From: Stomoxys calcitrans
Lineage: Eukaryota > Arthropoda > Insecta > Diptera > Muscidae
Direction of reading: 5' to 3'
DNA: 64,000 nucleotides
NCBI RefSeq assembly: GCF_963082655.1
Contig: NC_081552.1
Location: forward strand, 6,510,648-6,574,647
The notes under the pieces are model-generated. The model was not told the DNA's origin. It did not search any database and was given only the letters and a program-made list of their open reading frames with translations. Made by a program: the position numbers and the translations under genes. Shown in pieces: positions 35,532 through 45,289 of the stretch. Numbering within the stretch: position 1 is the stretch's first letter; each line of letters opens with the position of its first letter.

Positions 35532-35885
35532 AAGGAAAGGCCGGCCGACTATATAATACCCTACACAACCGAGCCTGCTTATTACTTTTAATAAGAAGAA
35601 CCTATGTCGTAATTTTGTCATATTTTATTTTTGTATATTTAGTCAAATATCGAATAGAACAGCAAAATGTTTTTACAATGGGGCCCAAATTTTGGCTACT
35701 ACAGTTTTAAAAGCAAATATCAGTTTAAAATGTATATGGGAGTTACATATAAATCTGGACCTATTTTGATGTAATTCGACATACAAATTGGGACGTCAAA
35801 TAAAACATCTTATGGAAATTTCGGACCAAAATTGTGGCTACTACAGCTTTAAAAGGCCATATCGGATGAAAGATAAATCGAATGA
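35532..35885 (-). mobile_element. Family C element, copy 2 (minus, truncated)
   Basis: Begins GTAAGGAAAGGCCGGCCGAC, TATATAATACCCTACACAAC, the inverted right end of family C copy 1. It has about one and a half monomers (TGTATATGGGAGTTACATAT; CAAAATTGTGGCTACTACAG) and stops at the IS630-type element's 3' end. Confidence 0.55.
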
Positions 35886-35887
35886 TT

Positions 35888-36278
35888 TTTTAAGAGCTAT
35901 AAAACACACATAAAATTAAGAAAAATTCTTGAAATCTTTATTTGAATCGATTTCCATATCCATATAATTAAAAATTTTAAGATTATTTCATGCAAATGTT
36001 GAGCGTTACTGCCCTTAGTCCAATTCTGGCATACTCTTTCCAACATTTCGGCCGGTATCTAACGAATTTATGCTGCAATGTTGTGTTCCAATGCGTCAAT
36101 TGAAGCGGGCTTGTCTGTATAGACATGCGCTTCAACATAGCCCCACAAAAAGTAATTTAAAGGCGTTAAATCGCATGATCTAGGCGGCCAATTGACCGGT
36201 CCTGAACATGAACAAAAATATTCACCGAACACGCCTCTCAATAAGTCCATTGAAACGCGTGTATGGTAATTGGCGCCG
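35888..36278 (-). pseudogene. IS630/mariner-superfamily transposase, 3' half (interrupted)
   Basis: The minus strand gives VSMDLLRGVFGEYF, VNWPPRSCDLTPLNYFLWGY and VEAHVYTDKPASIDALEHNI. This is the C-terminal catalytic half of a widespread insect transposase family (often labelled Tc3-like). The usual acidic third residue is replaced by Asn in LTPLNYF. Past HNIAA two stops break the IPAEMLERVCQNW region. The 3' untranslated part reaches a terminal-repeat-like CTTAAAAAATCATT near 35890. The 5' half continues on the far side of the 5.35-kb insertion, at 41628. Confidence 0.8.
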
Positions 36279-37709
36279 CACAGTGGGCCAAATGGCAAAA
36301 AAATTGGAAATAAGTCTACAACTTTTTATCTGTTGATTTTAGCCATACAAAATGTTCTAGACATTTGTAGAGGAGGACATAGGCTTTCAGAAAAGTGCTG
36401 TTGTTGGTCCATATCTTTAATACAGGGTGAGCTACAGGGTGTCAAAGTTGACCACTTTTGACTTCTCCAAGCTTCTGGGGGCCATAACTTTTGATCTACT
36501 CAACCGATTTACATGATTTAGGACTCTAGAGAAAGAGCTTGACAAGATCTAAAAAACTTATGCATAAAGTACCATGCCATCGTGTACTGTTAAGGAGTTA
36601 TGAATTGTTTAATTTTAAAATATGAAAATTTGGCCTTGGTTTTTTTCAGTGTTTTTTAAATAACTCCGTCAATTTTAAAGCTATAAACTTCATACTTCAC
36701 ACAAATTATGCCAGCATATGTGTGCATAAAATACAAAAGGAATCACGTGAATATCTTTGGCGGTTTAAAAATGGCATCGTTTTCAATATGAAAAATATTT
36801 TTTTTGTCAAAAAATTGCAAAATTTTTCAAAAAAGATACTCCCATTTCCTTTAAGTTTTCGCAAACTTTGGCCGTCAAAGCATTATCATTTCTTTCCATT
36901 TTCACAAAGTCGAGGTATTAAGAAAAGTTTTAAGTGCTAATTTGGCTAATTTCGATATCAAACAACACCGTTATCTTAAGACCAAAATGGCCAATTTTTT
37001 TACTAAACTTCAAAAGTTTCTCACTGGAAAAAAAGTTCCACGGGGATTTTTTCGCTTTTTTTGAACTTAAATGAAAGCTTAAAATGTTCCCAACATTTTA
37101 AGGTATGTCTCGCCATATCCTAGCCATAAATGAGATCGTAGCGATCAAAATACTGAAAAAAGTCAATTTTCAAGTAGTGCTATATTCATTGCTAAAAAAC
37201 AAGTATTACGTCACATTTTATTGCAAAGATGTTAAATAAACTTTTATTTGGTAACACTTCTTCTACAAAACACAAAAAGAATCATGGAAATATCTCTATT
37301 CTATTCCATTTTATGGAACCGGCAATAAAAAAGTCAATTTTTCAAAAAAGTCGAATTTCCCAAATTTTGTTTTTGTTGTCCTAATTGCACATGACACACT
37401 ATAGCCATATTTACGCAACATACCTTATCGTAAAGGAAATTTTCATACCTTTCCAACAATGTATAAAACATTTCTCAACTCGGATTCTATCTACTCTAAA
37501 ATTCATTTACACTTCATTAAACTCTATATAAAAATGTCTATTTGTGAAATGGAACCTTATATGGGGCCTACACTAAAACATTGATAGATTTGCCCAGGGT
37601 TTACAATACAAATGTGTTAGAATAAAAAAAGGTCTCCTGCCAAAGTTTAAAAAAATTGGAATAAAAATATGTGTTTTAGAGCGAAAACACTTCGCATCGG
37701 CGTGCGTTT
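36279..37709. repeat. Left terminal inverted repeat of the RAG1-like transposon
   Basis: 1431 bp, AT-rich, no gene. After the heptamer comes an 11-nt spacer and then seven A residues (AAAAAAATT), roughly where a 12-RSS nonamer would sit. Identity with the right arm stops at the GCATCGGCGTGCGTTT block. Differences seen: one base in CCAACAATGTATA and one in CCAGCATATGTGTGC. Confidence 0.88.
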
Positions 37710-37757
37710 ATATGTATATTAGCTACTCCCAAAATAAAAAAGCATTTTAGTTTTGTA

Positions 37758-39800
37758 TTATTTGATTTTATTCTCTACCAAATAATCTAAGGTATCAAAA
37801 TTTAAAAGCTCTTTAATTTGAATGGCATCGGGATCGTCCTTATCTATATCGTCACATATTTTTGGTAGCCATTTAGTTCTGATGCTGTATAGTACCGGAT
37901 CAGACGATAACAATAAATATTGAAGTAAATCATAATTTTGGTTAAATTTGGTGCTCTTTCGGGTATTGAAAAGCCGGAACTGTTTAACATCTCTATTACG
38001 GGATTCCTGAGCTTCTTCTGTAAGTTCTCCTAACGGAAGTATGTTGTATTCCACAATTTCCTTGCCATGATGTAAGACTTTATGTACTGTCGGTGTTAAA
38101 GCTTTCCACGAATATAAATCAGATAAAATGTTTTTTGTGTCATTACTATAAGCTTCAAATTTGGTTGAATTTATCATCTTTTTGCTATTGATTACAGCCA
38201 AAATCACTTTGAATCGTCTTAGCAAGTGTTCATCAAGACCGGTTATTTTAGATGTCGATACGGGGTCCTCAAAAAACCGCCTTGCCGAGTTGCCATCATT
38301 TGTGCTTCCGTATCCGTAAAGAGGTTTATCTATTATAAGTCCCTTTTGTTTAAACTCCAACTGGATTCGATTCTTCTCTTCCTGCCTCATTTTGTGAAGA
38401 TCTTGGTTGTTTCTAGCAGAGACATCGCGGTTTCCAGGGCTAGTCCGATATTAAAGGTCATACGATAAATGCAAACAATACTCCATGAATCGAATTCTAC
38501 AGTGCAGGGGCGAAATACCGAAATTGAGCGCATTTTCGTTTACTAAATTTTCATCAGACTTGTCCTCGAATTGCCCATTCTTCTTGCCACAAATATTGCA
38601 TCTCCAATTGGACATAACGCCAGTTAATGCGTTTGCCACCTTTCCATCGATCATAGTGAGTTGTAGTTGAAACGAAACTTTTATATTTCTTCCCAATTGG
38701 TTTATAACAATCATGGGTAATGCAGCAATTTCTTCCTTTATTTCGTTCACCAAAGATCGTGTTGTGTTCCGGTCTTCCTTTGTATACTCAAACCGAATTG
38801 GGCGACATAAATATTTTGACCCAGGTGTTCTATTTATCCATATATCTTGAAATGCATTTTCTTTCGATGATGAAGATTGGTCCTTGTACAATCTCATTCT
38901 CAATGGTACTAATGATGCCATGAAAATTGATGCGAAGTTGGCATCTATTTCTGTTTGTTGCTTATATTCGGAAAATCCAGATGATCCATCACAACCCCAT
39001 TTGCTGATCAAAACCACTTCGGAATTATTACATGTGTTCAACTGTTCTTCAGTAAAATTAGAAATAATTCTAACAGCTGTATTTTCAACAAGATCAGCAA
39101 GTTTCACTCTTGCTTTTAATTCGTCCACGTATATATTTGATGGCACCATTTTCGTCCTGGTGTTGTACAATTTATGTTTTGAGGGTAAACAACCCCATCC
39201 TTTTTCACGAAGAGCCTTCCTCATTGTTGAGTATTTGTTTCTTGAGAGGCCTAGGTTCAAAATCAGGGCCAGTGCATCTTCCTCCGTGAATTCTGTAGTC
39301 GATTTTGGAGTTGGAATACTTTCTACCATTCTCTTTACCCTTTTCGGAGATGCTAATGGTAAAACATCGACAATTCGTCCAACATTTTTTGGTTGTGTTT
39401 TTAACAATGCTGTTTTGAACGTATCTTTTATTAAATTTGGCGGATGTGCCGCCAATAGTTCCTCTTGTTTTTTCTTTTTGGTTTTCTCCGTAACTTCGTC
39501 GTATGCTTTGCTAGGCCGGCCGGGAATCAGCGGTTTAATTTCAATAAGTAGATCCGATTTCAGCCACTTCTCATACATTTTGAAAAACTTGATTTTTGCG
39601 AATGAACATTCTGGCAACCTTCTCTCAAATGATTTGTAGAATTTTTCAAGTTTGTCTAAAGCGTCTTTATTTAGCCTTATTCCATATATGTGGTCCAAAG
39701 TGTAAACAAGTTCCTTAAATGACTCCGTGTATGATTTGGAATCATTTTTGATGTCCCATACAATTTTCGAAAGAGTGGAATACTTCAGTATGACTTCCAT
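37758..39800 (-). pseudogene. RAG1-core-like transposase with one in-frame stop (680 codons)
   Basis: DDE recombinase that would recognise the CACAGTG ends. The ATG at 39800 is preceded by an in-frame TAA. Residues 1-449 are open, then TAA at 38453-38451, then 20 codons and a further 210 in the same frame. RAG1 correspondences: GCDGSSG with Asp271 (like Asp600), MIDGKVANALTG with Asp385 (like Asp708), CNIC Cys401/Cys404 zinc pair (like CTLC), PLHC His433 (like ALHCDI), DGNSARRFF (like NGNFARKL), VHKVLHHGKEIV (like HKTLAHVPEII), EEAQESRNRD with Glu about 599 (like the Glu962 region). The stop lies between the zinc region and the catalytic Glu, so a terminated product is dead unless read through. 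No RAG2-like gene is seen. A Lys-rich segment (109-112) may aid DNA contact. Confidence 0.85.
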
Positions 39801-40196
39801 AACTTATAAATGTCCTTTACGCCTCTACAAAATATAATGAAGAAAATTTGGATTTTGTTCAAATATTTATGCAATATATTCACAATTAATGACCCATTTC
39901 AGGTATCAGACGCAATCGTAAAAAGGGGTCCAAAGTGCCTCTTTTTACTTACTCTTCTATAATTATTTACCTGGACTCGAATTTGGTTAAAAAAAATGAC
40001 AATGAATTTTTTATGGGTAGGTTTTTTCACATTCATTGATACGGTGGATTTCCTGGGAATTCGACATAGCGAAACAGGTAACATTTGTCTGCATCAAATC
40101 TTAACACAAATATATATATATATGCAGGTATATTTCTAGGTTACTTTTTATTCAAAAATCATCAGCTTACATTAAAAATAGATGTAGGTACTATAC

Positions 40197-41627
40197 AAAC
40201 GCACGCCGATGCGAAGTGTTTTCGCTCTAAAACACATATTTTTATTCCAATTTTTTTAAACTTTGGCAGGAGACCTTTTTTTATTCTAACACATTTGTAT
40301 TGTAAACCCTGGGCAAATCTATCAATGTTTTAGTGTAGGCCCCATATAAGGTTCCATTTCACAAATAGACATTTTTATATAGAGTTTAATGAAGTGTAAA
40401 TGAATTTTAGAGTAGATAGAATCCGAGTTGAGAAATGTTTTATACATCGTTGGAAAGGTATGAAAATTTCCTTTACGATAAGGTATGTTGCGTAAATATG
40501 GCTATAGTGTGTCATGTGCAATTAGGACAACAAAAACAAAATTTGGGAAATTCGACTTTTTTGAAAAATTGACTTTTTTATTGCCGGTTCCATAAAATGG
40601 AATAGAATAGAGATATTTCCATGATTCTTTTTGTGTTTTGTAGAAGAAGTGTTACCAAATAAAAGTTTATTTAACATCTTTGCAATAAAATGTGACGTAA
40701 TACTTGTTTTTTAGCAATGAATATAGCACTACTTGAAAATTGACTTTTTTCAGTATTTTGATCGCTACGATCTCATTTATGGCTAGGATATGGCGAGACA
40801 TACCTTAAAATGTTGGGAACATTTTAAGCTTTCATTTAAGTTCAAAAAAAGCGAAAAAATCCCCGTGGAACTTTTTTTCCAGTGAGAAACTTTTGAAGTT
40901 TAGTAAAAAAATTGGCCATTTTGGTCTTAAGATAACGGTGTTGTTTGATATCGAAATTAGCCAAATTAGCACTTAAAACTTTTCTTAATACCTCGACTTT
41001 GTGAAAATGGAAAGAAATGATAATGCTTTGACGGCCAAAGTTTGCGAAAACTTAAAGGAAATGGGAGTATCTTTTTTGAAAAATTTTGCAATTTTTTGAC
41101 AAAAAAAATATTTTTCATATTGAAAACGATGCCATTTTTAAACCGCCAAAGATATTCACGTGATTCCTTTTGTATTTTATGCACATATATGCTGGCATAA
41201 TTTGTGTGAAGTATGAAGTTTATAGCTTTAAAATTGACGGAGTTATTTAAAAAACACTGAAAAAAACCAAGGCCAAATTTTCATATTTTAAAATTAAACA
41301 ATTCATAACTCCTTAACAGTACACGATGGCATGGTACTTTATGCATAAGTTTTTTAGATCTTGTCAAGCTCTTTCTCTAGAGTCCTAAATCATGTAAATC
41401 GGTTGAGTAGATCAAAAGTTATGGCCCCCAGAAGCTTGGAGAAGTCAAAAGTGGTCAACTTTGACACCCTGTAGCTCACCCTGTATTAAAGATATGGACC
41501 AACAACAGCACTTTTCTGAAAGCCTATGTCCTCCTCTACAAATGTCTAGAACATTTTGTATGGCTAAAATCAACAGATAAAAAGTTGTAGACTTATTTCC
41601 AATTTTTTTGCCATTTGGCCCACTGTG
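40197..41627. repeat. Right terminal inverted repeat of the RAG1-like transposon
   Basis: Inverse of 36279-37709, identical in length. It ends GGCCCACTGTG at 41627. Between the transposase start and this arm (39801-40196) are about 400 bp of unique 5' sequence with TTTTGTAG, an acceptor-like site just upstream of the ATG, so a short 5' exon is possible. Confidence 0.88.
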
Positions 41628-41900
41628 CGCCGTCTTGTAAGAACCACATGTCATGCAAGTGAAGCTCAAGCTTTTTGGGCAAAAAAAAAGTTGGATATCA
41701 TATCACGGTAGAGCTCACCATTCACAGTTACGTAACGGTTCCCATCATCTTTGAAGAAGTACAGTCCAATAATGTCACCAGCCCATAAACCGCAACAAAC
41801 TGTGACATTTTCTGAACGCATGGATGCATGAATGGTATTATTCATATAAAATTTGTGTTCTTCACAGCAACTGAGCGATTGAGAAAATGGTAACACCACC
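41628..41900 (-). pseudogene. IS630/mariner-superfamily transposase, 5' half of the interrupted gene
   Basis: The minus strand reads ENVTVCCGLWAGDIIGLYFF, KDDGNRYVTVNGELYRDMIS, NFFFAQKA, then a stop, with WFLQDG just before the insertion point. These match the block between the first and second catalytic Asp of the family seen also at 33.9-34.4 kb. Upstream of about 41900 the homology fades, so the N-terminal half is lost or unrecognisable. This gene was already decayed when the RAG1-like element landed in it. Confidence 0.75.
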
Positions 41901-42350
41901 AGGACAGGCGCGCAACTGTTTGCATCTTAGTAGTTATTTTCTAGGCACTGTCAACTAAGATCATATGTCATTATTTTTTGACAACTTGCTTCTTTAGGCA
42001 TAAGTACTTATTTTTGAACTATTGGTATGTTTGTTCGAAAGGATTGTCTTCATAGGACATCGACATGTAAAAGTAATTAGGAGCGAGGCCTAAAAATGAG
42101 TAGTGTTTCGACATTGAATATAAATACTTACCATTCTGGTAATGTAGTAATGAGAGTTCTTGCTGGTTTATGAAAATTTTATAACGCTCATTTGAAGACT
42201 TAGGTCAATGGTGACTACCCTAAAAAAATGACGAAACAACTATGTTAATGAAGAAAATCCGGACTAAAAAGGTATTAACCCAAAATCTTCATCCTCAAAT
42301 TGCTTTTGCTCCCTTTCAACTACACAAACGTTGTGGAATCAACAACCGGA

Positions 42351-42740
42351 CACCCAGTGGGATGGGAAAAAAGTAAGTGGAAATAAGTCTGCGATTTTTG
42401 AACGGGTAAAGATATCTTCATGAAATTTTACATGGTTATAGCTGAGGTTACCCGCATAACCTATGACTGTACAATCAGATGTGATAATATTATGAATCAA
42501 AATTGTTGTACATTTTGCAAGCAATCTAAATCTGTACATCAATTTAAACATCTTTTCAAAAATGTCTTCGCAAATTTCAAAATACTAGGTCAGCCTCGAG
42601 ACGAAACGCGTCCTATTGTGGTTGGTGTTCGGCGTGCTCTGTTTTTTCTTTTCAATTGCAAAAAAAAACAAAAATCTCCAATCATTGAGCTCGCTTCGAA
42701 AGAGAAACAAACAAAAACTCGGTAAAAATAATTTTATTTA
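42351..42740 (+). mobile_element. Possible third Transib-type terminus (left end only)
   Basis: CACCCAGTGGGATGGGAAAA, then AAGTAAGTGGAAATAAGTCT, resembles the terminal 45 bases of the 5.35-kb element (CAGTGGG, A-run, TGGAAATAAGTCT in the same order). The heptamer is altered (CCCAGTG). A matching right end was not found downstream. Could be a diverged or truncated relative. Confidence 0.3.
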
Positions 42741-43687
42741 TAGAATATCTCCATTAAAGTTATAGATATTTGGCATAATATGTAATGCTTTTTAAAGGTC
42801 TTGAGAAGGACTTTTCAACAAATAAAAAATTTTGGAAATCGGATCATAAGTGAGCATTTCGCAGTGCAAGCAAAAATTTGTAGGTGATGGCCTAAACTGA
42901 TGACCCGCAAATAGGACCCAGACCTTCTAGGGCCCTGAAATTTTGCATTTCATCTAACAAACACCTTTTCCCTATTCGTTTAAAATTTCATAGATATATC
43001 TCTCTTCGTTCATAAACGACAGCCTGATTTTCCCATCTTCTAAGTCTTCCTAATGCGTAATTTGTCGTAAATATATAGGAAAATCGCCGAGGTGTCCACA
43101 TTGGGTAGCAATATTTGCTTTTATTTTAAAATATTTTACATAGTTTGGAAAGTCAGGACGTGTATTATAATAAAATGCTCAAGTTGAAACACAATTGTTA
43201 GATACGTATCGTATTATTTGAGTACAACCCAAAATGAGCCGAAAATGTGCAATTTTGTGAAAACAAAAATTCAACTTGAAATGATTATAAATTAAGACCA
43301 ATAATGATATCGTTTTAATGTTAACATTGTTTTGTAGATAAATGTCTCCTCAGAAAATGAGTATAATTTATTCCCACATTTCTTAACGGAATACCCAAAA
43401 TCCCCATACTGGGGAAAGATGTTTGCAAAATTGACATATTTCAGTGAAATAGCCGTAAAGACCTCAATCTTGGGATGGTGCAAAAAATATTTCCATGTAA
43501 TTAGGGACTACTTGGGGCAATGAAAATATATTGTAAAGTTGAAGGTCTCAACTTTGCGTTTTGAGAACTCGAAGAGCTTTCCCAGTTTTTTTTTTGGAAA
43601 ATTGAAAAAAAAGCGCAAATATAGTATCTATCTATCTATCTCATACTAGAGTCAATCTCATACTAGAATCAATGGAATTTATAACAA
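42741..43687. other. No recognised gene; short (CTAT)n and a 17-bp tandem duplication
   Basis: AT-rich. TATCTATCTATCTATC at about 43625-43640 is followed by CTCATACTAGARTCAAT in two tandem copies (about 43640-43673). No gene supported. Confidence 0.4.
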
Positions 43688-44718
43688 GTGAAAGCGTGCT
43701 AAGTTTGGGAACCCACCACCATGTATTCTGCTAAAAATGTATACAAAATAAATTAAGTTGTAGTGCTTAATTTTATTCTACATACCAAGCTTTTGTCAAA
43801 CCAGTAAAAATTACAGCTTCTGGGAACCGAACAAGGATGATCGAAAGACCGGTTTACAAGGGAGCTATATCAGACTATAGACTGATTTTGGCCTTACTTA
43901 ACACAGTTGTTGGAAGTCATAACGAAACACTACATGCTGAATTTCAGCCAAATCAGGCAAAAATTTCTGCTTCCAGGGGCTCAAGAAGTCAAACCGGGAG
44001 ATCGGTTTATGTGGGAGCTATATCAGGTTTTAGACCGATTGGCACAGTTGTTGGAAGTCATAACAAAACCCTACATGCAAAATTTCAGCCAAATCGGACA
44101 AAAATTGCGGCTTGTAAAGGAAGTCAAATCGAGCGATCGGTTTATGCTGGAGCTATACCAGGTTATAAACCGATTTAGACCGTACTTGGCACAGTTGTTG
44201 AAAGTCATAAAAGAACGCTATGTGCAAAATTTCAGCCAAATCGGACAAAAATTGCGGCTTGTAAAGGAAGTCAAATCGAGCGATCGGTTTATGCGGGAGC
44301 TATACCAGGTTATAAACCGATTTAGACCGTACTTGGCACAGTTGTTGAAAGTCATAAAAGAACGCTATGGGCAAAATTTCAGCCAAATTGGACAAAAGTT
44401 GCGGCTTCCGGGGGCTCAAGAAGTCAAATCGAGAGATCGGTTTATGTGGGAGCTTTATATAAACCTGAACCGATATGACCCATTTGCAATCCCCAACGAC
44501 CTACATCGATACTAAGTATCTGTACAAAATTTCAAGGGGTTTGCTAAACGCGGTCAACCTCTATCGTGATTTCGACAGATGATCGGACGGACATGGCTTG
44601 ATCGATTCAGAATGAAAAGACGATCAAGAATCGTAGATCTTAGAGGAATATTTCGAGGTGTTACAAACGAAATGACTAGATTAATATACCCCCATCCTAT
44701 GGTGGCGGGTATAAAAAT
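43688..44718 (+). mobile_element. Family A element, copy 5 (both ends)
   Basis: AAGTGAAAGCGTGCTAAG and GGGAACCCACCACCATG at the start; tail GATCGGACGGACATGGCTTG and TTTCGAGGTGTTACAAACGA; end CCCCATCCTATGGTGGCGGG followed by TATAAAAA. The start block ACCCACCACCAT and end block ATGGTGGCGGGT are inverted relatives. Two adjacent monomers are exactly 147 bp apart and nearly identical (44090, 44237), a recent unit duplication. The long plus-strand frames here are repeats, not genes. Confidence 0.68.
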
Positions 44719-44982
44719 TACATTTAAAAAAAATTAGGTATAAGCTCAAATTTTCTTTATAGAGACAATGAAATTACCTTTTTTGTCGAAGGAATGCCAA
44801 AAACTCGCATAAACTTTGACTGTAAAATTGGACCTTAACATATATCCTGGCAAAATAGTGTAAATAAATAAAATCAGCTTTCCAAATCAGTTGAAAAGTT
44901 TGAAATCGTTGTAGAAAGCTGTTGTAGCCTTCACAAACAACAAAATAAGAGACCAGCCTCTGCGAAAATTAAAACAAGTAAA

Positions 44983-45215
44983 AGCGTGCCGAATCTTATG
45001 AACGCTAAACGCCTGTGTTCGAATGCTGGCGACACCATGATAAAATTTTCAGCGGTGGTTTTCCCCCCCTAATGCTGGCGACATTTGTGAGGTACTATGC
45101 CATGCAATAGCTTCTCCTCAAAAGAAGTGTCGCCCTGCGGCACGCCGTACGGACTTGGCTATAAAAAGGAGGCCCTTATCATTGAGCTTAAACTTGAAAC
45201 TAAAATGTTTTGCGT
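44983..45215 (+). mobile_element. Family A 5' tip fused to a SINE-like repeat
   Basis: ACAAGTAAAAGCGTGCCGAATCTTATG is the family A start with its hairpin deleted. A SINE-like sequence follows, with GTGTTCGAATGCTGGCGACA, which contains a tRNA B-box-like GTTCGAATGC. It then has GCGGCACGCCGTACGGAC and GGCTATAAAAAGGAGGCCCT, matching the inverted fragment at 24736-24912. The A-box side appears lost at the fusion. Confidence 0.45.
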
Positions 45216-45289
45216 CCAGAGGGATCGGGTCATAAGTCGTAGGATGGGCTGGGCAGTAAACCAGGTGGCGTATGTCGTGTGACTCCCAC

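Larger units (their letters stand above)
36279..41627 (-). mobile_element. RAG1-like (Transib-superfamily) transposon with CACAGTG ends and 1431-bp TIRs
   Basis: Left end CACAGTGGGCCAAATGGCAA; right end is its exact inverse, TTGCCATTTGGCCCACTGTG. CGCCG flanks both sides (36274-36278, 41628-41632), the 5-bp GC-rich target duplication of Transib elements. Deleting the insert and one CGCCG restores a continuous transposase frame (WFLQDGA + NYHTRVSMDLL) in the host element. The terminal inverted repeats run 36279-37709 and 40197-41627, both 1431 bp, with only a few differences noticed by eye. A single minus-strand transposase gene lies between them. Recent insertion is implied. CACAGTG is also the heptamer of vertebrate V(D)J signal sequences. 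Confidence 0.88.

Noticed and set aside
38420..38480. A small intron removing the TAA in the RAG1-like gene (GTATGA...CTAG)
   Set aside because: The only GT...AG pair around the stop gives about 24 nt, too short for a spliceosomal intron in flies.
38884..39639. 251-codon plus-strand frame opposite the RAG1-like gene
   Set aside because: Shadow of the minus-strand transposase; Ser/Phe/Leu-rich with no domain of its own.
43837..44515. Plus-strand frames of 113 and 202 codons with repeated LLKVIKERY-like segments
   Set aside because: Translation of family A monomers; the 147-bp unit is a multiple of three, so the frame stays open by chance.
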